This document shows, in pieces, positions 1-7,352 of a DNA stretch of 11,341 nucleotides. Position numbers and translations under genes: made by a program. The stretch comes from an uncultured bacterium (GTDB lineage Bacteria > Verrucomicrobiota > Lentisphaeria > Oligosphaerales > Oligosphaeraceae), in the NCBI GenBank assembly GCA_900548225.1, contig URJM01000062.1:1-11341 (forward strand). The letters are read 5' to 3'. The first letter of the stretch is position 1. Each line of letters opens with the position of its first letter. Below the pieces are notes generated by a model. That model was not told the origin of the DNA. It made no database searches and saw only the letters and a program-made list of their open reading frames with translations.

Positions 1-36
1 CCGCCGGAAGCCCAGGCGAAGGGGGGCGGCGCGCGG

Positions 37-1035
37 TTACATCACCTTGAACTTGGGCAGGTCCTGGATGTCCACCATGCCGACAAAGCGCCCGTTGTCG
101 TCAACCACTGTCACGTCGTCGATCTTCTTCCTTTCCAGGAGCTTGAGGATTTCGACCGCCATCTGCTTCTGGTTGATGGAGATTGGGTTGGGTGTCATGA
201 CGCTTTCGATGGGCGCGTGGAGGATGTTGTCATTGGCGGTCATGGCGCGCCGGAAGTCTCCGTCGGTGAAGATGCCGAGGAGCTTGTCCGCGTCGTCGAC
301 GATTGCGACGGCCCCGTCCCGTGCCTTTGTCATTGCCAGGAGTGCGTCGCGTACGCTTGTGCCGGGGTGGACTGAGGCGCAGTGTTCGCCTGTTCGCATG
401 CAGTCCCTGACTGTCAGGGTGATTGTCCGTCCGATGGCTCCCGCGGGGTGGTTCATGGCGTAGTCGGAGAGCTGGAAGTCCTGGCAGTCAAGAAGGACCA
501 TCGCAAGTGCGTCGCCAAGCGCAAGAAGCGCCGTGGTGGTGGTTGTTGGGGCCAGGTTGAATGGGCATGCCTCGCGCTCGACGGGCATCGGGACGACCAT
601 GTCTGAGAACTCCGCAAGGCGCGAGTCGGTCTTGCCGGTGATGGCGACAATGGGGACGGCCATGCGCTTGACTGCGGGAAGCACCCTGAGAAGCTCGTCT
701 GTCTCGCCGGAGTAGCTGACGGCAAGAAGGAGATCCTGGGGGGAGACAATTCCAAGGTCTCCGTGCATCGCCTCGACGGGATGCATGAATACGGCGCGTG
801 CGCCAGTGGAGGCCAGGGTCGCAGCAAGCTTCTTCGAGATATGTCCGCTCTTTCCGACGCCGCAGAGGACGAGTTTACCGCCGTGGTGGAGGATGTCGAG
901 GCACTTGCGGACGAGTGCGACGAAGGGGGCGCCCAATTCGTCGCGGACCTTCTTCACTCCGCTGAGCTCGATGTCAATTACTTCCCTTGCTCGTTCAAGG
1001 ATTCTGTCGGAATCAACGTGCTTGTCGGTTCTCAT
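37..1035 (-). CDS. kdsD: Arabinose-5-phosphate isomerase (KdsD/KpsF family)
   Basis: This enzyme interconverts D-ribulose 5-phosphate and D-arabinose 5-phosphate in the cytoplasm, the first committed step to Kdo for lipopolysaccharide. The 332 residues match the usual length of about 325. An N-terminal SIS domain (about 35-200) carries GVGKSGH (59-65), SYSGETDE (108-115), PVEREAC (151-157) and NHPAGAIGR (195-203). K62, E111, E153 and H196 line up with the catalytic residues described for the family. Two CBS domains follow (about 207-265 and 275-332), the standard full-length architecture. The start has no clear Shine-Dalgarno, but the N terminus aligns naturally with the family. It lies 23 nt downstream of the HEAT-repeat gene on the same strand, so it is probably co-transcribed. 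No other Kdo gene is visible; only 36 nt remain before the window edge. The family call is very secure. KdsD versus a capsule-linked paralogue (KpsF, GutQ) cannot be resolved from sequence alone. Confidence 0.95.
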   Translation of the reverse strand: MRTDKHVDSDRILERAREVIDIELSGVKKVRDELGAPFVALVRKCLDILHHGGKLVLCGVGKSGHISKKLAATLASTGARAVFMHPVEAMHGDLGIVSPQDLLLAVSYSGETDELLRVLPAVKRMAVPIVAITGKTDSRLAEFSDMVVPMPVEREACPFNLAPTTTTTALLALGDALAMVLLDCQDFQLSDYAMNHPAGAIGRTITLTVRDCMRTGEHCASVHPGTSVRDALLAMTKARDGAVAIVDDADKLLGIFTDGDFRRAMTANDNILHAPIESVMTPNPISINQKQMAVEILKLLERKKIDDVTVVDDNGRFVGMVDIQDLPKFKVM

Positions 1036-1058
1036 GGCGTTTCTTATTTGACTGGTGG

Positions 1059-2543
1059 CTATCTAAGTTTTCTTTCGATGCGTTCACGCAGCTGGCTGTC
1101 GGGGCACCTGGGAAGCCAGTTGCGAAGCGCGTCCTGGATTTCCGGCGCCCTCGAGGTGCTGCGGAGCAGCCCCCGTGCGGCCTCCTGCTGAAGCAGTGGA
1201 TTTGTATCGGAAAGAGTGTCTATGAGCAGTGTCTCCCATCCCTCGGGGCGCAGAGTCGGAAGCAACCCCACGGCCTGGGTGCGGATGCCAGTGTCCTCGT
1301 CCAGAAGCGCCTCCAGGAGCGCATCGGCGCGAAGGGGCTCTGGAATCACGCGGATGATGTCGAGGACGGCCTTGCGGGATGGCGCAAGCGGCGACGCCTG
1401 CATCACAAGTATATCCTCCTTTGTCAGCTCGGAGGCACGTCGGCGGATGTTTGAGACCAGCATCACGCGAAGGCTGTTGTTGACGGCGCTGGCGTGCTTC
1501 GCCATCGCCTCGGCAAGTTCGTGGACTGTGAGTCGGTCCCGTAGCTTGTCGCGCCTGAGGACGCGTATCCACGCCTCCCCCTGGAGGGGACTTGAGGAGT
1601 CCCCGAAGAGGATTTCCCGCAGGAACTCCCAGGTGGCGTCGTCCGCATCCTCGACGAGGATTGCCAGGAGGCGTTCTTTTTCCGCCGCGGCCGGCTTCTC
1701 CGACCTTACGAAATCGCGGATTTCCGTGGCAAGCGTCAAATCCTCCGGGAATCTGGCGCGTCCTCTTGCAGCAAGGGCTGAAGACGCGACTGACGTGGAC
1801 GGATCCTTCGAGAGTTCCCTGAAGAGCGGGAGGGAGCCCGGAAGGGAACCCAGGGAGTTTGCAAGCGTGATCCTGACACCTGCGGAGGGATGCCTTGCAA
1901 GCGGCGAAAGGGCATCGAGGATTTCGGCGGCATTCCCGTCGGAACGCACGGCCAGGGTTGTGGCCAGGATGACTGTCTGGGGATTGTCGTCGGAGAGAAA
2001 ACCCTTCACAGAGGCAAACGGCAGGGACAGCCCGTAGAACTGCGCGCCCTCCAGGACATTCCGGCGGACTTCGGCATCCTCGTCCATCAGTCCGGAAACG
2101 ATGAAATCGCCAAATTCGGGGCGGGACGAGTCGCCGGTCGTGATTCGGACTCCTCCGGAGTACTGGATTCTTCCCGAGACGAAGATTCCCATGCATTCGG
2201 GAATGTGGGACGAGGCGAGGCGTCTGACATGGACGTCGCCGTCCCGCAGCAGCCTCATCACACGTGCGCCCTGCCCTCTTAGCAGATTCGGCTTCTCGAC
2301 AAGTGCCACAAGCGCGCACAGGCGAACCTCCTCCGACGGGTCGCCAAGAGCCTCGCCAAGCAACTCGCCCACCTCCGGAAGGTCGTACTTCCCCAGAACC
2401 ATGACTGCGGAGACGCGGACGCCGACCGCCTCGGACTTGAGTTCGCCACGGCATCTCTCGATGGTCTTGCCGACGGGGGAAAGCACATCCTCCCCACGGA
2501 GAAGAAGCGTGAAGGCAAGCAGGATGGCGATGATGCGACACAT
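1059..2543 (-). CDS. Exported HEAT/armadillo-repeat protein
   Basis: The protein has 494 residues. It starts with a short signal-peptide-like segment (MCRIIAILLAFTLLLRGEDV) and continues as back-to-back helical repeats. Repeat hallmarks are recurring D-x-x-x-x-V-R and A-x-x-x-L patterns, for example GDPSEEVRLCALVAL, DEDAEVRRNVLEGA, HPSAGVRITLANSLG and DEDTGIRTQAVGLL. They run nearly the whole length, about 25-490, and the chain ends in a basic helix (RERIERKLR). No catalytic motif is visible. HEAT solenoids are binding scaffolds, so a protein-protein role in the cell envelope is the reasonable inference; the partner is unknown. The reading frame stays open upstream to position 2801, but the ATG at 2543 is preferred because it places the hydrophobic segment at the extreme N terminus. 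The longer version would add about 86 residues from intergenic DNA and overlap the divergent gene. It is followed by kdsD after 23 nt. Confidence 0.8.
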   Translation of the reverse strand: MCRIIAILLAFTLLLRGEDVLSPVGKTIERCRGELKSEAVGVRVSAVMVLGKYDLPEVGELLGEALGDPSEEVRLCALVALVEKPNLLRGQGARVMRLLRDGDVHVRRLASSHIPECMGIFVSGRIQYSGGVRITTGDSSRPEFGDFIVSGLMDEDAEVRRNVLEGAQFYGLSLPFASVKGFLSDDNPQTVILATTLAVRSDGNAAEILDALSPLARHPSAGVRITLANSLGSLPGSLPLFRELSKDPSTSVASSALAARGRARFPEDLTLATEIRDFVRSEKPAAAEKERLLAILVEDADDATWEFLREILFGDSSSPLQGEAWIRVLRRDKLRDRLTVHELAEAMAKHASAVNNSLRVMLVSNIRRRASELTKEDILVMQASPLAPSRKAVLDIIRVIPEPLRADALLEALLDEDTGIRTQAVGLLPTLRPEGWETLLIDTLSDTNPLLQQEAARGLLRSTSRAPEIQDALRNWLPRCPDSQLRERIERKLR

Positions 2544-2700
2544 GGCGCAAACTATAATCCGCACCACGGGGGCTTCCTGCAAAAATTCCTTACTTTTCTT
2601 AAAACTCCAGCAAAGCGCACTCCGATGTGTGCCAGTGGAATTAAATTTCACAATCCGCATTATCCAGCAGCCTTCACCCTTGATAACATCACCCTGAAAG
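2544..2700. promoter_or_regulatory. Divergent promoter region between HEAT gene and GH-like gene
   Basis: This 157-nt spacer separates two outward-facing genes and is richer in A+T than its surroundings, notably around 2580-2605 and 2636-2665. On the minus strand a TATAGT box (2556 to 2551) lies 7 nt before the HEAT-gene ATG. The best -35 candidate, TTGCAG (2582 to 2577), sits 20 nt away, which is longer than ideal. On the plus strand TTCACA (about 2646-2651) and GATAAC (about 2680-2685) are weak candidates for the GH-like gene. No operator palindrome or riboswitch fold was recognised. Promoter function is inferred from position and composition. Confidence 0.45.
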
Positions 2701-4326
2701 ATGGAAAGAAGATTGTCAACACATGCCTGCGCCGCATTCCTCGCAGTCCTTCTCGCAACGGCCTCCATGCCATGCCATGGGGATTTCATCGAGAACCTCA
2801 AGCTTAAATTCTCGTTTGCCGACCCGGAAATCGCGCTTGTCTATCCTACCCAGGGGCGGCTCCGCGCATCGGAGGGGCTCCTGCGTTTCAATGTCGCCCA
2901 AGTCAGGCAGTCGGGAGGCGACGCCCCCTTCAAAAAGTATCATGTCGAGGTGACCTTGAGGGACGCAAAGGGCGAAGTCCACTCCGCGTCGTCGGAATTT
3001 GACGGGCACAGGGCGGAATGTGTCTTCGAAGGCCTTCCCGAGGGTCTGGCGTATGTCTCTGCACGTCTTCTCAAGGGCAAGAATCCTGAGCCTGTGGATC
3101 TCCTTGAGCAGCATCTCGAAGTGGTCGGGGACACTGTCGCGGACACGCCAAAGGGCGCATGCACGGTTGACCGCTTTGGACGGACGCTCGTGGACGGCAA
3201 GCCGTTCCTTCCTATCGGGCTATATACGGGATCATGCGGCGACTTCGACCTGATCTTCAACTCCGACTTCAACTGCATAATGGCATACGGTTCGTACGCG
3301 TTGAGACTCCCGGCCGACAAGGACGAGGGAGACTACCTGGCGGCGGCGATGAGGGCGTTGGACAAGCTCGAGGAAAACGGCTTCAAGCTCATCTTCAGCC
3401 TCAAGGACCTCTATGATTTCAATCCCTTCCAGGATGCGACGAGGGCATTCATGAAGGCATACGGCGGCGCCTCCCCGGAGGAGACCGCAATCAGGATTGC
3501 GAAAATCTTCGGCAGGCACCCCGCACTCCTCGCATGGTATCTCAACGACGAAATCCCCCTCGCCAACCGCGATGGGGTCATCAAGCTCAAGAGCATGATG
3601 AACAGCGTCGACCCATACCACCCCACCTGGGCAACTCTCTGCGACTTTGCGGAGACGCCCCTGATGGCCAGGGGGCATGACATCATCGGGGTGGACCCAT
3701 ATCCAATCATGAAGGACAAGCCGGCGGAGCAGTCCCGTTGCGTCGATGCAATGGACGCCGTCGAGCGCAGCGGGCAGGCGTCGTGGGTGGTTCCGCAAAT
3801 CTTCAACTGGGGGCTCTACCGCGCCCGCAAGAATCCGTCGGCCTACCCGAAGTACCATTCGCCCACTTTGGACCAGATGAGGGGGCTTACGCTCTACAAG
3901 GCACTGAGGGGCGCACGGGGATTCATCTTCTACAGCTTCTATAACATCTTCTCCCCATCAAATATGAAGGAATTCAAGGAATACGGGGAAAGCTTCGAGG
4001 AATGCCTCGGGCGATGGGAGGATGTGAAGCAACTCGCGACTCTCCTCAAGTCCATCTCGCCATGGCTGCTCTCGGAAAAGGGGCCGGAAAAGGTTGAATT
4101 GAAGGTCGAGGACGGGCGCGCGGAGGCGGCAAGGTTCCTCGACGAAAAGGGCACTCCGCTCTATCTCATCGCGAATGTCGGCCCCGATGACCCAATGGCC
4201 ATCCTGACACTGCCGGAGGACTCCCCGAAAATGAGGGCCTGCTTCGGACACGGCGAGGAAATCTCCCCGGGAGTCTGGAAGTTCTCCGGCGAAGATATCT
4301 GGGGGGAAATGCTCCTCCCAGAATAA
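2701..4326 (+). CDS. Secreted TIM-barrel glycoside-hydrolase-like protein
   Basis: The product has 541 residues with a good signal peptide: ERR at the N terminus, a hydrophobic stretch at about 10-22, and a likely cleavage after MPCHG (about 23-27). A beta-rich domain (about 40-145) is followed by a TIM-barrel-like region (about 155-450) and a small C-terminal beta domain (about 460-541). The barrel opens with the VDGKPFLPIGLY motif (164-175) seen in the GH2/GH5/GH42 superfamily. The AWYLNDEIP segment (278-286) puts N282, D283 and E284 where clan GH-A enzymes carry the acid/base Glu. VDPYPI (331-336) and VVPQIFNWG (363-371) follow. No obvious second catalytic Glu is present after the VVPQ strand, so activity and substrate are uncertain. 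It may be a carbohydrate-active enzyme of the periplasm or outside. It is the only gene on its strand before the 240-nt gap to rnfA, and it diverges from the HEAT gene. ATG 2701 is chosen because it gives an intact signal peptide. Confidence 0.72.
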   Translation: MERRLSTHACAAFLAVLLATASMPCHGDFIENLKLKFSFADPEIALVYPTQGRLRASEGLLRFNVAQVRQSGGDAPFKKYHVEVTLRDAKGEVHSASSEFDGHRAECVFEGLPEGLAYVSARLLKGKNPEPVDLLEQHLEVVGDTVADTPKGACTVDRFGRTLVDGKPFLPIGLYTGSCGDFDLIFNSDFNCIMAYGSYALRLPADKDEGDYLAAAMRALDKLEENGFKLIFSLKDLYDFNPFQDATRAFMKAYGGASPEETAIRIAKIFGRHPALLAWYLNDEIPLANRDGVIKLKSMMNSVDPYHPTWATLCDFAETPLMARGHDIIGVDPYPIMKDKPAEQSRCVDAMDAVERSGQASWVVPQIFNWGLYRARKNPSAYPKYHSPTLDQMRGLTLYKALRGARGFIFYSFYNIFSPSNMKEFKEYGESFEECLGRWEDVKQLATLLKSISPWLLSEKGPEKVELKVEDGRAEAARFLDEKGTPLYLIANVGPDDPMAILTLPEDSPKMRACFGHGEEISPGVWKFSGEDIWGEMLLPE

Positions 4327-4566
4327 AGCCAAGTCGTGGAATTATCCAGTGATGAATGCATAACATATTGGAGGCTAGGTAGTTAGGTAATTCTGTTCGC
4401 CTGCCCCCGGCCTCCGGCTGCCTCCGGGAATGATGTTCTGCTATCGACGTCCAGCATTCTTTTGCTCAACATTCCCTGGCGGCAGTGTTAAATTATGTGA
4501 TTTTCCTGCCGCGCAGACCATTGTGGCGTGCGGGCGCATTTAACCTTCTGGACAGGCTCTTTTTCC
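4327..4566 (+). promoter_or_regulatory. Intergenic spacer upstream of rnfA, probable rnf promoter
   Basis: These 240 nt separate the GH-like gene from the rnf operon and contain no convincing ORF. An AT-rich patch at 4486-4505 (TTAAATTATGTGATTTT) is the best place for a -10 region, with a weak TTGCTC at 4462-4467 upstream at non-ideal spacing. A short direct repeat TAGGTA occurs at 4376-4381 and 4384-4389. A GC-rich segment at 4406-4428 could pair CCCGG with CCGGG across a 13-nt loop, but it lacks a T-run and is not a convincing terminator. Promoter assignment rests mainly on operon position. Confidence 0.35.
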
Positions 4567-5145
4567 ATGGCGACGTATGTCAGTCTCATAGTTGGCTGTA
4601 TTCTTGTCAACAACTTTGTCTTGACGCAGATACTTGGCATCTGCCCCTTCCTGGGCGTCTCCAAGTCTACGAAGACTGCCCTTGGCATGGGTGGCGCGGT
4701 TGTCTTCGTCATGACGATTTCCGGCTTTTTCACTGCCTGCATCTACCACTTCCTATTGGTTCCATACAAGGTCGAGTATCTTTCGACGATTGTCTTCATC
4801 CTTGCGATTGCCGGCATTGTTCAGATTGTAGAGATATTGCTTCAGAAGTTTTCCCAGACCCTGTACCAGGCCCTTGGCATCTACCTGCCCTTGATCACGA
4901 CGAACTGCGCCGTCCTTGGCGCGGCCGTCCTGTGCACCCAGAAGGACTACGGGCTTGTCACCAGCACCGTCTATTGCTGCGCGTCTGCGGTTGGCTTTGC
5001 CTTTGCGCTCCTGCTGTTTTCCAGCATCCGAGAGCGTCTGGAGCTTGCCAGGCCTCCGCTTGTCCTCAAGGGGCTTCCCCTCACGCTGATCACTGCGGGG
5101 CTGCTGGCCATGGCGTTCATGGGATTCTCAGGACTGGGGAACTAG
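4567..5145 (+). CDS. rnfA: Rnf complex subunit RnfA (membrane Fe-S subunit)
   Basis: RnfA is one of the paired integral-membrane subunits of the ion-translocating ferredoxin:NAD+ oxidoreductase. From ATG 4567 the protein is 192 residues, the same size class as E. coli RsxA. The frame is also open from a GTG at 4528, but the 13 extra residues precede the conserved N terminus (MATYVSLIVG), so the later start is preferred. About six membrane helices are visible. NNFVLTQILGICPFLGVS places C26, and PLITTNCAVLG places C114. In Rnf/Nqr these two half-membrane cysteines, together with those of the partner subunit, hold an intramembrane Fe-S centre. Additional cysteines (C11, C58, C123, C137, C138) are not part of that signature. 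It is the first gene of the operon, and rnfB starts 4 nt after its stop. Confidence 0.96.
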   Translation: MATYVSLIVGCILVNNFVLTQILGICPFLGVSKSTKTALGMGGAVVFVMTISGFFTACIYHFLLVPYKVEYLSTIVFILAIAGIVQIVEILLQKFSQTLYQALGIYLPLITTNCAVLGAAVLCTQKDYGLVTSTVYCCASAVGFAFALLLFSSIRERLELARPPLVLKGLPLTLITAGLLAMAFMGFSGLGN

Positions 5146-5149
5146 CACA

Positions 5150-5926
5150 ATGAGCACTCTAGCAATCATCGTCATAGTCGGTCTACTGACCGGCATCGCA
5201 ATCGCAATTGTCTCCAGGCTCTTTGGCGTGGAGGTGGATCCGTTGGAGGATGAGATCAAGGCCCTTCTTCCTGGGTCGAACTGTGGCGGCTGTGGCTATG
5301 CCGGATGTGCCGGATATGCGAAGGCTCTTGTTGCCGGCACTGCGAAGCCAGGCGCCTGTGCCGCCCAGAAGCCCGAGGATCTTGCCAGGATGTCCGAACT
5401 TCTTGGGGTTGCGGCGGTCACCCGTGAGGCGAAGGTTGCGGTAGTCATGTGCAGTGGCGATGATTTCCACGCGACCCGCCAGGCGCAGTACAATGGCATC
5501 AACAACTGCCGCGATGCCATGATAGTGGCGGCCGGCGCCAAGACCTGCACCTTTGGGTGCATCGGCCTGGGAGCCTGCGCCCGCGCATGCCCCTTCGGGG
5601 CAATCGAGATCACCCCTGGCCACCTTGCAGTCGTCCACAAGGAGCTTTGCCGTGGCTGTGGCAAGTGCGTCCAGGCGTGCCCGAAGAAGCTCATCCGTCT
5701 TGTTCCGAAGAGTGCTCCGATTCATGTGCACTGTTCGAACCCCCTGAAGGGCGCGGTCAAGCTGAAGGCGTGCAAAGCCGCGTGCATTGGCTGTGGCAAG
5801 TGTGTCAAGGCCGCCCCTGAAAACATGCGCATTGACAGCGGGGTTGCGTTGGCGGTCATCAACTACGGCAATCCTCCTCCCGAGGAGATTGCGGCGGTCT
5901 GCCCGACTCACGCTCTAAGGAAGTAG
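5150..5926 (+). CDS. rnfB: Rnf complex subunit RnfB (ferredoxin-like electron-entry subunit)
   Basis: RnfB takes electrons from reduced ferredoxin at the cytoplasmic face. It has 258 residues, longer than the roughly 190 of enterobacterial RsxB. The N-terminal anchor is about 3-22. A C-x2-C-x4-C-x16-C cluster site follows (C45, C48, C53, C70). The ferredoxin core has C133, C137, C143 and C147-Pro, then C167, C170, C173 and C177-Pro. A further C-terminal module contains C195, C208, C212, C215, C218 and C251. In that module the usual fourth Cys of the first motif is Ala (KAAPEN, 221-222). The first three cysteines of the second motif are absent (NPPPEEIAAV), while the final CP (251-252) is kept. 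This looks like a ferredoxin domain reduced to one cluster. Gaps of 4 nt upstream and 29 nt downstream place it inside the operon. A purine-rich GGACTGGGGA lies about 9 nt before the ATG. Confidence 0.96.
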   Translation: MSTLAIIVIVGLLTGIAIAIVSRLFGVEVDPLEDEIKALLPGSNCGGCGYAGCAGYAKALVAGTAKPGACAAQKPEDLARMSELLGVAAVTREAKVAVVMCSGDDFHATRQAQYNGINNCRDAMIVAAGAKTCTFGCIGLGACARACPFGAIEITPGHLAVVHKELCRGCGKCVQACPKKLIRLVPKSAPIHVHCSNPLKGAVKLKACKAACIGCGKCVKAAPENMRIDSGVALAVINYGNPPPEEIAAVCPTHALRK

Positions 5927-5955
5927 CGCCCCAATACAACGCAGGATTTCCAGCC

Positions 5956-7329
5956 ATGATGAAGATATTCAAATTCTACGGAGGCGTCCATCCCGAGGAA
6001 GCGAAGGTGTCCAGTGCGGTGCCGATTGCGGACGCGCCCCTCTATCCGTTGTACACTGTGCCCCTTTCGATGCACATAGGCGCACCCGCCCGCGCGCTTG
6101 TCAAGGCCGGTGACGTTGTCCTCAGGGGGCAGAGGATTGGCGAGGCCGCCAGCTTTGTCTCGGCCAACATCCATTCTCCGACTTCAGGCAAGGTCAAGAG
6201 CGTTGGCATGTGCCTGGGGCCTGCCGGCACCCAGCTTCCCTGCGTTGTCATCGAATCCGATGGCGAGGACAAGGAGGCGGAACCCATGCAGCCCCTTAGG
6301 GAGTGGCGCGCATCCGACCCGCAGGCTCTGCGGGAGAGGGTGGCCGCCGCCGGAATCGTCGGCATGGGTGGCGCCGCATTCCCGACGCCGGTCAAGCTCT
6401 CAATTCCTCCCGGAAAGACAATCGACACCCTGATTATCAACGGTGTCGAATGCGAGCCCTGCCTTACTGCCGACCACAGGCTTATGCTTGAGGAGCCCGG
6501 GATGATTCTCGAGGGAATCTCCATCGCCGCGAAAGTCCTTGGAGTCAAGAATGTATTCATCGGCATTGAAGACAACAAGCCGGATGCAATCAAGCTCCTG
6601 ACCGAGGCGGCCGCAAAGACAAGCGACCCGGCAATCAAGGTTGTGCCCCTTCGCGTCAGATATCCCCAGGGCGCCGAAAAGCAGCTCATCTACGCAATCA
6701 CAAAGCGCCAGGTGCCATCCGGCGGGCTTCCTGCGGATGTCCACTGCGTCGTCCAGAACATTGGCAGTTCCTTTGCCATAGCCGAGGCCGTTGTGCTTGG
6801 CAAACCCCTCTACGAGCGTGTGACGACAGTCACGGGCACTCCCCTGGCCTCGCCGGGTAACTGGCGTTTCCGCGTTGGGACAAGCTACGCCGATGCTCTC
6901 AAGCTTGCGGGGGGCGTCCGCGAAGGCTCCAGGATTGGCAAGTTGATTTCCGGCGGGCCGATGATGGGAATGTCGGTCTATTCCCAGGAGATTCCAATCA
7001 TGAAGAACACCTCCGGCATTCTTGCGATGGCTCCGGAGGAGATCCACCAGTTCACATCGAAGGCGTGCCTGCGTTGTGGACGCTGCAACGACGCGTGCCC
7101 GATGATGCTGATGCCGGGAATCCTTTCCGTCCAGATTGAGAACGAACGCTTCGACGATGCTCAGAACTGGCATGTGATGGACTGCATCGAGTGCGGATGC
7201 TGCGCGTATGTCTGCCCTGCGGGCCGTCCCCTGGTCCAGCACATGCGCCGTGCAAAGTCCGAGGTCGGCGCGAAGCTGCGTGCCATGAAGGCGGCCGCGG
7301 CGAAACAGTCCCCTGGCGCGGACAAGTAA
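5956..7329 (+). CDS. rnfC: Rnf complex subunit RnfC (NADH-reactive, FMN and Fe-S)
   Basis: RnfC is the peripheral cytoplasmic subunit that exchanges electrons with NAD(H). Its 457 residues match the compact form found in clostridia and Bacteroidetes; E. coli RsxC is much longer because of a C-terminal repeat tail that is missing here. The N-terminal region (about 1-110) is a barrel-sandwich-like domain. The flavin/NADH-binding region carries IVGMGGAAFPTPVK (134-147) and INGVECEPCLTADHRLM (161-177), which resemble complex I NuoF. GGPMMG occurs at 333-338. Two [4Fe-4S] sites close the protein: C371, C374, C377, C381-Pro and C410, C413, C416, C420-Pro. All eight ligands are present. The last 30 residues are basic and Ala-rich. 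Two adjacent ATGs begin the gene, and the first is used. rnfD follows after 23 nt. Confidence 0.97.
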   Translation: MMKIFKFYGGVHPEEAKVSSAVPIADAPLYPLYTVPLSMHIGAPARALVKAGDVVLRGQRIGEAASFVSANIHSPTSGKVKSVGMCLGPAGTQLPCVVIESDGEDKEAEPMQPLREWRASDPQALRERVAAAGIVGMGGAAFPTPVKLSIPPGKTIDTLIINGVECEPCLTADHRLMLEEPGMILEGISIAAKVLGVKNVFIGIEDNKPDAIKLLTEAAAKTSDPAIKVVPLRVRYPQGAEKQLIYAITKRQVPSGGLPADVHCVVQNIGSSFAIAEAVVLGKPLYERVTTVTGTPLASPGNWRFRVGTSYADALKLAGGVREGSRIGKLISGGPMMGMSVYSQEIPIMKNTSGILAMAPEEIHQFTSKACLRCGRCNDACPMMLMPGILSVQIENERFDDAQNWHVMDCIECGCCAYVCPAGRPLVQHMRRAKSEVGAKLRAMKAAAAKQSPGADK

Positions 7330-7352
7330 TCCAGAAGGGAGGCTTTCTTTCG

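Noticed and set aside
1..30. Possible hairpin pairing CCGCC with GGCGG as a terminator for kdsD
   Set aside because: It is only 5 bp with a 19-nt loop and no T-run, and it is cut by the window edge.
1084..2550. Long minus-strand open frame (488 codons) overlapping the HEAT gene in another frame
   Set aside because: Its composition is Arg/Pro/Gly-rich and repeat-free, typical of an out-of-frame shadow in GC-rich DNA. The HEAT frame has a signal peptide and coherent repeats.
3232..3858. Minus-strand open frame of 208 codons antisense to the GH-like gene
   Set aside because: It is antisense to a gene with a signal peptide and barrel motifs, and its Val/Glu/Arg-rich composition mirrors the sense codons.
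4376..4389. TAGGTA direct repeat in the rnf upstream region as a regulator operator
   Set aside because: Two 6-mers with an 8-nt period are too short to support a binding-site claim.
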